NCBI GenBank assembly: GCA_016124735.1
Contig: WGMZ01000005.1
Location: 1-64,000, forward strand
From: Bacteroidota bacterium
GTDB taxonomy: Bacteria > Bacteroidota > Bacteroidia > UBA8524
Direction of reading: 5' to 3'
Length of the DNA stretch: 64,000 nt
Position 1 is the stretch's first letter. Every line of letters begins with the position of its first letter. The notes under the pieces were generated by a model. It made no database searches, was not told the origin of the DNA, and saw only the letters and a program-made list of their open reading frames with translations. Shown here one piece after another: positions 54,003-62,214 of this stretch. Both the position numbers and the translations under genes were made by a program.

Positions 54003-55976
54003 TTGACAGAACAAAAAAACACACCGCAAGAGCAAACTGAGGTAGAAAACACTACCGTTCAGGTTGCAGATGAGGCAGCTCCAAAGAAGCAATCTTCTAA
54101 GAGCAAATCAGCCTCTTCCTCCATCGAACCTCCGGCGTTCGACTGGTCTATGGACGACCAGGGATTCGGGAACTACACCGATGACGAAAAAAAGGATCTT
54201 GAGAAACTTTATGATGGTACCTTGAATGAAATCAACGAAAATGAGTTGGTTAAAGGAACTGTTGTGTCCATTACAGACAAAGACGTGGTATTGAACATCG
54301 GATTCAAATCCGACGGTTTGATTGCACGCACGGAATTCCGTGACATGCCTGAGCTTAAAATCGGCGATCAGGTTGAAGTCATGATCGAGTCCAAAGAAGA
54401 CCGTTTGGGTCAATTGGTACTCTCCCGCAAAAAGGCAATTTCTGAAAGAGCCTGGGAAAACATCGTAGCTGCTCATGAAAACGATACAATCGTTGAGGGC
54501 TATGTAAAAACAAGAACCAAAGGTGGTTTGGTTGTAGACGTAATGGGGATGGATGCTTTCCTTCCCGGATCTCAGATTGACATTAAGCCAATCCGTGATT
54601 ATGATATTTACGTTGGACAAACCATGCAGTTCAAGGTGGTGAAAATCAACCAACTTTTCAAAAATGTGGTGATTTCTCACAAAGCTTTGATTGAAGATGA
54701 TATTGAAGCGCAAAAATCAGACATCCTCTCCAAACTGGAGAAAGGTCAGGTACTCGAAGGGGTGGTGAAAAACATGACTTCATTCGGTGTATTTATCGAC
54801 CTGGGTGGTCTCGACGGGTTGCTTCACATTACCGATATTTCCTGGGGACGTATTAATCATCCGGAAGAAGTATTGCAGCTTGATCAAAAGATCAATGTCG
54901 TGGTACTTGATTTTGATGATGACAAAAAACGCATTTCTCTTGGATTGAAGCAACTTCAGTCTCATCCATGGGATAGCTTGCCGGAAGGAATTGAAGTGGG
55001 TGCGAAAGTAAAAGGTAAAATCGTTACGGTTGCCGATTACGGTGCATTCCTCGAAATTGCTCCTGGAGTGGAAGGCTTGATTCACGTTTCGGAAATGTCT
55101 TGGTCTCAACACCTGAGAAATCCTCAGGATTTCATGAAAGTGGGAGACGAGATTGAAGCAGTGATTCTTACCCTCGACAAAGAAGAGCGTAAAATGTCTC
55201 TCGGTATCAAACAATTATACCCGGATCCATGGGTGAATATCGAAGAGAAATATGCGGTGGGTACAAAACATACCGGGGTGGTTCGCAACCTTACAAACTA
55301 TGGCTTGTTCGTGGAATTGGAAGAGGGTGTGGACGGATTGGTGCACGTATCTGACCTTTCTTGGAGCAAGAAAATCAAACACCCTTCTGAATTCGTGAAG
55401 AAAGATCAGGAATTGGAAGTAGTGGTTCTTGAAGTGGATAAGGAAAACCGTCGTTTGAGCCTGGGTCACAAACAACTCGAAGACAATCCTTGGGATACCT
55501 TCGAAGAATTGTTCCCAATCGATTCTGAACACGAAGGTACTATCCTGAAAATCGCCGACAAAAGTGCCGTTGTTGCACTGCCATACGGTGTGGAAGGATA
55601 TGCTCCGCTTCGTCAGTTGAAGAAAGAAGACGGAAGCAATGCAAAAGAAGATGAAGTATTGTCATTCCGTGTGATTGAATTCAGCAAAGAGAACCGCCGC
55701 ATCACTGTTTCTCATACAGCAGTATGGAAAGAAGACGAGCGCGCTGAAAAAGCAGAGAAAAAAGAAACGAAATCATCCAAAGGTGGAGTGAAGAAGGTAG
55801 CAACTACCGGAGAGAAAGATACCCTGGGAGATTTGGACGCACTTTCTGCTTTGAAAGAGCAAATGGATGCTCAAGAGAAAAAGGCTACCGTTAAGAAAGC
55901 AGCTCCTAAAAAAGCGGCTAAAAAGGAAGAGCCTGCTCCTGAAGCAGATGCCGATGCCGATAAAACGGCTGAATAA
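54003..55976 (+). CDS. rpsA: Small-subunit ribosomal protein bS1
   Basis: 657 aa from a TTG start. There are six S1 beta-barrel repeats from about residue 75 to 590, visible as recurring 'G(T/V)V..I....V...IG.K.DGL' and 'HVSDLSWSKKIKHP' blocks. The N-terminal extension is acidic and the C-terminal ~80 aa tail is Lys/Ala-rich (KKAAPKKAAKKEE). It binds mRNA on the 30S subunit, which matters in a phylum that rarely uses Shine-Dalgarno pairing. It has a strong terminator right after the stop, so it ends its transcription unit. Confidence 0.96.
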   Translation: MTEQKNTPQEQTEVENTTVQVADEAAPKKQSSKSKSASSSIEPPAFDWSMDDQGFGNYTDDEKKDLEKLYDGTLNEINENELVKGTVVSITDKDVVLNIGFKSDGLIARTEFRDMPELKIGDQVEVMIESKEDRLGQLVLSRKKAISERAWENIVAAHENDTIVEGYVKTRTKGGLVVDVMGMDAFLPGSQIDIKPIRDYDIYVGQTMQFKVVKINQLFKNVVISHKALIEDDIEAQKSDILSKLEKGQVLEGVVKNMTSFGVFIDLGGLDGLLHITDISWGRINHPEEVLQLDQKINVVVLDFDDDKKRISLGLKQLQSHPWDSLPEGIEVGAKVKGKIVTVADYGAFLEIAPGVEGLIHVSEMSWSQHLRNPQDFMKVGDEIEAVILTLDKEERKMSLGIKQLYPDPWVNIEEKYAVGTKHTGVVRNLTNYGLFVELEEGVDGLVHVSDLSWSKKIKHPSEFVKKDQELEVVVLEVDKENRRLSLGHKQLEDNPWDTFEELFPIDSEHEGTILKIADKSAVVALPYGVEGYAPLRQLKKEDGSNAKEDEVLSFRVIEFSKENRRITVSHTAVWKEDERAEKAEKKETKSSKGGVKKVATTGEKDTLGDLDALSALKEQMDAQEKKATVKKAAPKKAAKKEEPAPEADADADKTAE

Positions 55977-55995
55977 ACTTTGGTGAAAACACCTG

Positions 55996-56026
55996 AAAAA
56001 TCCCATCTTTGATGGGATTTTTTTTT
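55996..56026 (+). terminator. Strong terminator of rpsA
   Basis: Stem AAAAATCCCATC / GATGGGATTTTT with a 3-base loop, followed by more T residues (nine T in a row). It is a classical intrinsic terminator 20 bases after the stop. Confidence 0.93.
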
Positions 56027-56044
56027 GCCCTGAATACAAGAAGA

Positions 56045-56452
56045 ATGAATTATTGGTTAGTGAAGTCAGAACCCCATAAGTATGCGTGGGATCAATTGTT
56101 AAAAGATAAATCGACCTTTTGGGATGGTGTCCGGAACTACCAGGCACGGAACAATCTTCAGGAAATGAAAAAGGGAGACCAGGTTCTCTACTACCATAGT
56201 AACGAGGGAAAAGAGGTCGTTGGATTAGCAAAGATTATCAAGGAGTCTTACCAGGACCCAACCACAGAGGATACCCGCTGGGTCGTTGTGGATATTGCAC
56301 CGGTAAAGACATTAAAAAATCCGGTAAGTTTGGAAAAAATAAAAGCAACCCCTGAATTGGCTAATATTGCTTTGGTTAGACAGGGTCGCTTAAGTGTAAT
56401 GCCGCTAAAGGCGGAGGAATTTGATAAAATCCTGGAACTCGGAGAAGAATGA
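56045..56452 (+). CDS. EVE-domain protein
   Basis: 135 aa from the ATG at 56045. The EVE signature is MNYWLVKSEPHKYAWDQLLKDKSTFWDGVRNYQARNNLQEMKKGDQVLYYHS, followed by VVGLAKI and WVVVDIAPVKTLKNPVSL. EVE domains, related in fold to YTH, bind modified nucleic-acid bases. The stop overlaps the pyrR start (ATGA), so EVE, pyrR and pyrB form one operon, an unusual combination. The gene starts 18 bases after the rpsA terminator. Confidence 0.9.
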   Translation: MNYWLVKSEPHKYAWDQLLKDKSTFWDGVRNYQARNNLQEMKKGDQVLYYHSNEGKEVVGLAKIIKESYQDPTTEDTRWVVVDIAPVKTLKNPVSLEKIKATPELANIALVRQGRLSVMPLKAEEFDKILELGEE

Positions 56453-57000
56453 TGGAATCAAAAATATTGTTGAATGCAGATCGTATGGCGGTAATGATAC
56501 GCCGGATGGCGTATGAATTGTACGAAAACTATACGGATTTTGACAATACTGCCATTATTGGATTGCAACCACGGGGCGTCATTTTTGCCAGAAGACTGCA
56601 CTCCATGCTTCAGGAGATTTCCGGTAATCAGAATATTCTGATCGGAGAATTGGACGTAACCTTTCATCGCGATGACTTTCGCCGAGGCTCTGAACCTCTT
56701 ACCCCAAGTGTGAACTCAATGAATTTTATCATCGAGGACAAACGAGTGATTTTGATTGACGATGTGTTGTATACCGGACGTTCTGTGCGCGCCGCTATGG
56801 ATGCGCTAACAACTTACGGAAGACCGGCAAAAGTAGAATTGGCCGTTCTGATAGACCGGCGCTATTCGCGCGAATTACCGATTGGCCCCGATTATACTGG
56901 TGAACAAGTGGATACACGTGCCCATGATAAGGTGAAAGTGGAGTGGAAGGAAAAAAGTAAGGAAGACTGTGTTTGGCTATTAACTGCAGAAGGAAATTAA
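56449..57000 (+). CDS. pyrR: Bifunctional PyrR (pyrimidine regulator / uracil phosphoribosyltransferase)
   Basis: 183 aa (or 182 from the second ATG at 56452). The PRPP loop is VILIDDVLYTGRSVRAAMDAL (100-120), with GLQPRGVIFARRL before it and LAVLIDRRYSRELPIGPDYTG later, all typical of PyrR. In Firmicutes it binds pyr mRNA in the presence of UMP and converts uracil with PRPP. Its operon-mate pyrB follows directly (stop TAA 56998-57000, ATG at 57001). No PyrR-type attenuator is evident upstream. Confidence 0.93.
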   Translation: MMESKILLNADRMAVMIRRMAYELYENYTDFDNTAIIGLQPRGVIFARRLHSMLQEISGNQNILIGELDVTFHRDDFRRGSEPLTPSVNSMNFIIEDKRVILIDDVLYTGRSVRAAMDALTTYGRPAKVELAVLIDRRYSRELPIGPDYTGEQVDTRAHDKVKVEWKEKSKEDCVWLLTAEGN

Positions 57001-57936
57001 ATGAGCTCAATAAGCACCCGCCATTTATTAGGCATCAAACAGATCAACGAAAAAGATATTCAACTGATCTTTGAAACGGCCGATAATTTTAAAACGGTCA
57101 TCAACAGACCTATTAAAAAAGTTCCTTCTCTTCGGGATATTACCATTGCCAACCTCTTTTTTGAAAATTCTACCCGTACACGCGTTTCCTTTGAGCTCGC
57201 AGAAAAACGCCTCAGTGCAGATGTAGTCAATTTCAGTAGCTCATCATCTTCCGTATCGAAGGGTGAAACTCTCATTGATACGGTAAAGAATATCCTTTCC
57301 ATGAAAGTTGACATGGTGGTGATGCGCCATCCAAAACCAGGGGCTCATATGTTCCTGAGCAAACATATTGATGCTCAAATAATCAATGCCGGCGACGGAA
57401 CCCATGAACATCCCACCCAAGCCCTATTGGATGCCTATTCCATCCGCGAAAAACTCGGTGATGTGGCAGGGAAAAAAGTAGTAATTGTAGGTGATATTCT
57501 TCATAGCCGGGTGGCTCTGTCCAATATTCTTTGCCTGCAAAAGCTTGGAGCAGAGGTAATGGTCTGCGGACCAACCACGTTGATCCCAAAATACATTCAC
57601 GAACTGGGAGTCAAAGTAGAATACAATCTGCAAAAGGCATTGAATTGGTGCGATGTGGCCAATATGCTGCGCATTCAACTCGAACGCCAGGACATCAAGT
57701 ACTTTCCTTCTTTGCGTGAATACAGCTTGCAATACGGCCTGACCTTGGATATGCTCAATAGCCTCAACAAGGAAATCACCATTATGCACCCCGGACCCAT
57801 TAACCGTGGGGTGGAAATCACCTCAGAAGTGGCCGACAGCGAGCATTCTATCATCTTACAACAGGTGGAAAATGGTGTAGCTGTTCGAATGGCGGTAATG
57901 TATCTGCTGGCTGGACAAGTTAGCGGCGTACAGTAA
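57001..57936 (+). CDS. pyrB: Aspartate carbamoyltransferase, catalytic chain
   Basis: 311 aa. The carbamoyl-phosphate motif STRTR is in FFENSTRTRVSFELAEKR (53-70); the HPTQ motif is HEHPTQALLDAY (135-146). It continues with VVIVGDILHSRVALSN and IMHPGPINRGVEI. It makes N-carbamoyl-aspartate in the second step of pyrimidine synthesis. No regulatory chain (pyrI) is nearby. It closes the EVE-pyrR-pyrB operon and is followed after 19 bases by repeat copy 4. Confidence 0.97.
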   Translation: MSSISTRHLLGIKQINEKDIQLIFETADNFKTVINRPIKKVPSLRDITIANLFFENSTRTRVSFELAEKRLSADVVNFSSSSSSVSKGETLIDTVKNILSMKVDMVVMRHPKPGAHMFLSKHIDAQIINAGDGTHEHPTQALLDAYSIREKLGDVAGKKVVIVGDILHSRVALSNILCLQKLGAEVMVCGPTTLIPKYIHELGVKVEYNLQKALNWCDVANMLRIQLERQDIKYFPSLREYSLQYGLTLDMLNSLNKEITIMHPGPINRGVEITSEVADSEHSIILQQVENGVAVRMAVMYLLAGQVSGVQ

Positions 57937-57955
57937 ACACCGTGAGCTTTTCTCT

Positions 57956-58554
57956 CATGAGTCACCGTTTTGATACCACCATGAATTTTTAGGATTTATG
58001 TCCAAAAGTTTTAATTAGAATCTGACGGCTCAACCCTTGAATCATTCATGTTCATTTTACCTTGACACTTTGACATTGCTCAATGTAAATTCAAAACGAA
58101 CCAAAAATCAGGGCCAAAATAAGTTTCCTCGCTTTCTATTTTTTTCTTAACGGTCGGCCATTGCATCTGGTCTCCCTAAAAATCGTCACGCTAACCTGCT
58201 GCCTGTATTTTCGCAAGCCCCTTCCATATCCTGTTTTTGGATCTCTACTCTATCTGGCGCCAGTTATTTGCGCCTGGCTTCCGTCCAGAAATCTATCGGG
58301 AAGGGTACCTGCCGCTCAATGAGTTTTTTCGTAATCCTTGCTGCATTCAAATCATATTTCGCTCTTCGCATTTTTCTTCTGCGAAGCCGTTGAAGGCAAG
58401 CGCGTTTTTTTTTGTTTCTTTTTATTCATGATTGTCAGCTTTTAATTGGCATTTATGAATGCTTGGCATATTTCTATAAAAGAAAGAAAAAGAAGATTGA
58501 AACTCTGTTTTTGGCAAATAGTCCAGGTTAGTGGCAAACTAGCGGAGACTCATG
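57956..58554 (+). repeat. Dispersed intergenic element, copy 4, longest complete copy
   Basis: 599 bp between convergent pyrB and the GT-C-like gene; it holds no convincing gene. The left terminus is CATGAGTCACCG + 8 bases + CCAC. The right terminus, read inward, is CATGAGTCTCCG + 8 bases + CCAC. Blocks shared with other copies: 57956-58065 (copy 3 left end), 58135-58177 (core, copy 1) and 58220-58375 (copies 1 and 2). No clean target-site duplication is seen. Confidence 0.85.
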
Positions 58555-58568
58555 TTTCCTCATTTAAA

Positions 58569-60392
58569 TTACCGGAATTTTTTATTTACAGAATACCGGT
58601 ATATATCCACTTGAATTTGATGGGGTCCGTAGTTGACCGGGCCATTCATAAATACCTGAATGCTATCCTGACCAATGCTTCCTGCCGGAAAGCTTTGATT
58701 CAAAAGGTAATAGTCCGGATTCCTTTGCTGCCGGTCCAGATTGACGACACATTCTTTTTCACCCTCTCCATCTTGAATAATAAGACCAAGACGGCTATTG
58801 GCTGGAACGGGAACCACATCGGGATAAGCTTTGACGATAAGTTGAAGGTCATTTTGAAGCAAATTGCTGTCCAGTACAAAATAACCCTTTTCCAACAATC
58901 GATTGATTTTGCTTATGGGCACTTTGATTGTTTGCACAAAAGTTGGGGTATCCGTCCTTTTAAACAAAAACAGATTTTTGGACTTATTTGTCAGGATGCG
59001 CTGATATCCTGTTGTGTCAATCTCCATTTGCCATTGGCTGATTAGCAAGTAATCGGAACAGCTTCTTGAATAAAAGCAATCCGTTTGAAATATCTTTTCC
59101 TTTTTGAGAAAAACCTGAAAGTCCCATGATCTGCCTTGGAGTCCGTGCATTTCTATGCTTGGAATGCGCGGATTCCCTTTTGATTGCCGGGCAAGGGTGT
59201 CGATGAAATAGGAGGGAACATGCTCTGATTGCCAGTGCGGACTATCTTCCAGATTGAAATCCGAGTAAAAATCATTCAGGTTGAAAACCAACAAAAGGCC
59301 AGGAACCCAATACCTGAACCAAATAATTTCTTTGGAAACAAGCAATACATAGAGTATCACAGGAATATACAGATGAGCCGCAGCTCGATCCAGAGGATAA
59401 TTTACGCCAAAAGTCCAGTGCAAAAGCGCAGGAGAGACAAAGCCCCATAAAAGCAGGATCAGAGTTACTTTAAATAAATGGCTGGTCTTTTTCCAAAAAA
59501 GGAGACCCGCTAAAATTGTAAGTGCCAGTAAGGATAAGGTCCAGATTCGGATCGAATGATCAAAAAGTCCGAATTCTTCCGGCAACTTCTTTATCAGGGT
59601 TTGATAATAACCAAAGGAGTCTCCGTGGTAGAGATGGCCATTGATTTTCAGTAAAAAGGCAAAATGAATCGCAATAAGGTAGGGGAGAAGGGAAAGGTAA
59701 ATCCTGTAATTTCTTAAGGCGTTGTTCTTCGAGGCTTCGAGCAATCCGATCCCAATGAATGCAAGTGAAAAGGGAATGAGTCCCATATTGGCCCAGCACA
59801 TCAATCCAATTCCTAAAAAAGCTGCATAGACCCATTTGATTTGTGCATTGCGATGGTAGCGGTCTAAACTGACATAAGTGAACAGGAACCAGAAAAAAGA
59901 GATGCCGTAGCCTCTTGCCAGCCCGAAGAGCGAGAAGAAATAATAGTTTGCAGATAAAAGAAGGATGGAAGTAATCCATACGACTACATTTTTCTGACGG
60001 AAATGAAAAAAGGAAAGGCATAGAAAGCCGCCAAATGCCACCAGATTGGCCAAACGCAATGTGAAGTTGCTGGTGCCGAATAAAAAGGTTGCAACAATCT
60101 CAAGCCAGGTATTCAGCACATGATTATTACTGTTAAGCTTATAGTAAGGATCCCATTGTGCCCTGGAGATATAACGAAAATAGCTGGAGACTTCGTCGCT
60201 AAATACCGGAACATAGTTGACGCGTATTACTTGTACAATCAACAAATCCAGGCAAATGAACAACGGTAGGGTGAGGGTAGTTAATTTTTTTGCTTGCAAC
60301 AGGTATTGATATGGTCTCACAAAATAAGAATTCCTTTTTTGGAATGAAATTAAACGGAATAATACACACCAATACACATGTAAAATACACAT
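58569..60392 (-). CDS. Polytopic GT-C-like membrane protein
   Basis: 607 aa with about ten hydrophobic segments between residues 35 and 400, then a soluble C-terminal region of about 200 aa. The first external loop carries an acidic pair (FSDEVSSYF), and the segment after it (NNHVLNTWLEIVATFLFGTSNFTLRLAN) resembles the layout of lipid-linked sugar transferases of the GT39/GT83 type. That assignment is tentative and no donor can be named. The minus-strand gene ends 15 bases from repeat copy 4. Confidence 0.65.
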   Translation of the reverse strand: MCILHVYWCVLFRLISFQKRNSYFVRPYQYLLQAKKLTTLTLPLFICLDLLIVQVIRVNYVPVFSDEVSSYFRYISRAQWDPYYKLNSNNHVLNTWLEIVATFLFGTSNFTLRLANLVAFGGFLCLSFFHFRQKNVVVWITSILLLSANYYFFSLFGLARGYGISFFWFLFTYVSLDRYHRNAQIKWVYAAFLGIGLMCWANMGLIPFSLAFIGIGLLEASKNNALRNYRIYLSLLPYLIAIHFAFLLKINGHLYHGDSFGYYQTLIKKLPEEFGLFDHSIRIWTLSLLALTILAGLLFWKKTSHLFKVTLILLLWGFVSPALLHWTFGVNYPLDRAAAHLYIPVILYVLLVSKEIIWFRYWVPGLLLVFNLNDFYSDFNLEDSPHWQSEHVPSYFIDTLARQSKGNPRIPSIEMHGLQGRSWDFQVFLKKEKIFQTDCFYSRSCSDYLLISQWQMEIDTTGYQRILTNKSKNLFLFKRTDTPTFVQTIKVPISKINRLLEKGYFVLDSNLLQNDLQLIVKAYPDVVPVPANSRLGLIIQDGEGEKECVVNLDRQQRNPDYYLLNQSFPAGSIGQDSIQVFMNGPVNYGPHQIQVDIYRYSVNKKFR

Positions 60393-60675
60393 GACATAAA
60401 GCGACTGAAGACTACCAAAGTAATGGGAATTGATTCAGTATTTCCGATACAGGAGTGGTAAGGGGTCAATAATTCTTCTTTCCAACTCATTTTGACAAAT
60501 TTTCGTTCAGGTTCCGAACAGGAACTTTTGTCGTTCGAGAAATGCTCCGTTCAAAAACCTAACTAATTAATGTCTAACCTTTACTCACACCGCGTTCAAT
60601 CACTCCTGGTTTGTTGAATTATTCTTTTTACGTAGGATTATTTGTTTTATGTGGTGAGGGTTTTAACTTTATTCC
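60393..60675. other. 283-base intergenic region with a promoter for the 60676 gene
   Basis: No gene or repeat-family terminus is visible. TTTG at 60641-60644, exactly 19 bases, TAACTTTA at 60664-60671 and four bases to ATG 60676 form a promoter for the T9SS gene with almost no leader. Around 60511-60524 there is a short dyad (GTTCCGAAC). The rest is AT-rich and has no other recognisable signal. Confidence 0.5.
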
Positions 60676-62133
60676 ATGAAATTCAAATCATTACTGCTTT
60701 TAGTAGCCGTTTTCGCTACTTCTCTGATGCATGCACAAAACTTGCAACAAGATTTTTTTGAACTAAAGATGAAACAGATGGCGGATGCAGAATCGTGTTT
60801 GAGCCTGTATTTGTCTCACCAGGCTTCGGCGATGGGCAAATCAACAGCCTATCGCCTGATTGGCACCCGCAGTGAGGAATCGGGAAGTTTTATCGACTCA
60901 AACCAGATAAAGTATTCCGGACAATTTGCCAATAATCCGATTCCACCCATGTCGGAGTTGAATACCTTGAGTGTTGGAGACTTGTTTGCAGGCACGTATT
61001 ATGATACCCTGATTAATTTTACCAAGGATTTTACCCATCCGGGTCAATATGTTTCCAATAACACAAGCGGTTATACTTTTAACAGCCAGAATCAGCCTCT
61101 CTCGTATTATTCTCGTTTTTATACCCAGCAAAGTCGTACGCTCTATTCGTATAATTCATCCAATCAATTGGAAAATGTAGTCTATCAAACTTTGAATGGA
61201 GGTAACTGGATTGGCAACGTGAAGCAGGAGTTTACTTATGCTACGCACAAAACAGAGGTCCTTTCACTCTACTACAACTCCAACACACAAACCTGGGATA
61301 CTTCTTCCAGAATGTCTATTTGGAACGATCCAACGAACCATATGGATTCCAGTTTGACGGATGGCTATTTAAACGGACAATGGGTACATTCACAGGTAAC
61401 TGCCCACACTTACAATGCAGATCACCAGTATACACGCACGGCAAAATATCAATTTGAATTGAATTCACAAACCTGGATTCATCTTCCTGTTTTGTACAGC
61501 AGCTATAATTCCAATGGAGATTTGATTACCGAAACGTTGGTGGATGAGAACAAAGGGATGAACCTTGCAAAATCGCGTTATATCTATTCTTCCAATCAAT
61601 TAGATTCAATTGTTACTTCCGGTTGGTCGTCAGGAAATCAAAGCTGGATTGACACCATTCGAACCAGCTTCTCGTATAATTCAGGCAATCTGGTGAAAAA
61701 GGAAACGGAGAGTAAAGACCGAAATGCATCTGCGTGGACGCCTGTCAATAAATTGGAATTCACTTCGGATGTAAATGGAAATGCCTCGACTTCCACCTAT
61801 TTTGTATTCATCAACGGACAATACAATCAGGGTCTTAAAAACTACTATTACTACGAATCGTACATCAATACAGCGGTGTCAGAACCAGAGTCGGCTGTAC
61901 TTGCAGTATATCCGAATCCCTCTACGGGTAACATTTCCCTGATTGCACCCTATGCCGGAGAAGCGGTATTGAGCATTTGGGATATGAGTGGACGGCGCAT
62001 TGAGTCGAGGAAATTGGTGCTGACGGAAAATCAAAAGATGAATATTCCATTGAATCTTAGCCAGGGTGTTTATACCCTGCGCCTGGAGTCAGATAACACG
62101 AAATCGTATACAGCCAAACTGAGCATTCAATAG
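60676..62133 (+). CDS. T9SS-secreted protein with YD/RHS-like repeats
   Basis: 485 aa. The signal peptide ends near residue 20 (LMHAQ). The middle, about 120-390, shows repeating Tyr/Asn/Ser-rich strands of the form 'TYNADHQYTRTAKYQF', 'YNSNGDLITETLVDE', 'YNSGNLVKKETESKD', similar to YD repeats of RHS-like proteins. The C-terminus is a type A T9SS domain (VYPNPSTGNISL ... LSQGVYTLRLES). It may be an extracellular structural or binding protein; the partner is unknown. The promoter is placed so that the transcript starts at about the ATG. Confidence 0.75.
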   Translation: MKFKSLLLLVAVFATSLMHAQNLQQDFFELKMKQMADAESCLSLYLSHQASAMGKSTAYRLIGTRSEESGSFIDSNQIKYSGQFANNPIPPMSELNTLSVGDLFAGTYYDTLINFTKDFTHPGQYVSNNTSGYTFNSQNQPLSYYSRFYTQQSRTLYSYNSSNQLENVVYQTLNGGNWIGNVKQEFTYATHKTEVLSLYYNSNTQTWDTSSRMSIWNDPTNHMDSSLTDGYLNGQWVHSQVTAHTYNADHQYTRTAKYQFELNSQTWIHLPVLYSSYNSNGDLITETLVDENKGMNLAKSRYIYSSNQLDSIVTSGWSSGNQSWIDTIRTSFSYNSGNLVKKETESKDRNASAWTPVNKLEFTSDVNGNASTSTYFVFINGQYNQGLKNYYYYESYINTAVSEPESAVLAVYPNPSTGNISLIAPYAGEAVLSIWDMSGRRIESRKLVLTENQKMNIPLNLSQGVYTLRLESDNTKSYTAKLSIQ

Positions 62134-62158
62134 AATGGATCTGTCAAAATAAATCTTA

Positions 62159-62186
62159 AGTACTGGGTACTTCTGTACTCAGTACT
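62159..62186. terminator. Inverted repeat and terminator after the T9SS gene
   Basis: AGTACTGGGTAC-TTCT-GTACTCAGTACT, 12-bp arms with one mismatch, followed by CTTCCAGTTTTTATTTATTTT. It works as a likely terminator and lies just before trpS. Confidence 0.65.
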
Positions 62187-62214
62187 CTTCCAGTTTTTAT
62201 TTATTTTCGCCGGC

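Noticed and set aside
54108-55532. Long minus-strand open frames opposite rpsA
   Set aside because: They mirror the strong codon bias of rpsA; no domain or promoter supports them.
58446-59045. A 199-aa plus-strand open frame next to repeat copy 4
   Set aside because: It is mostly the antisense of the GT-C-like gene, lacks its own start signals and recognisable domains, and begins inside the repeat.
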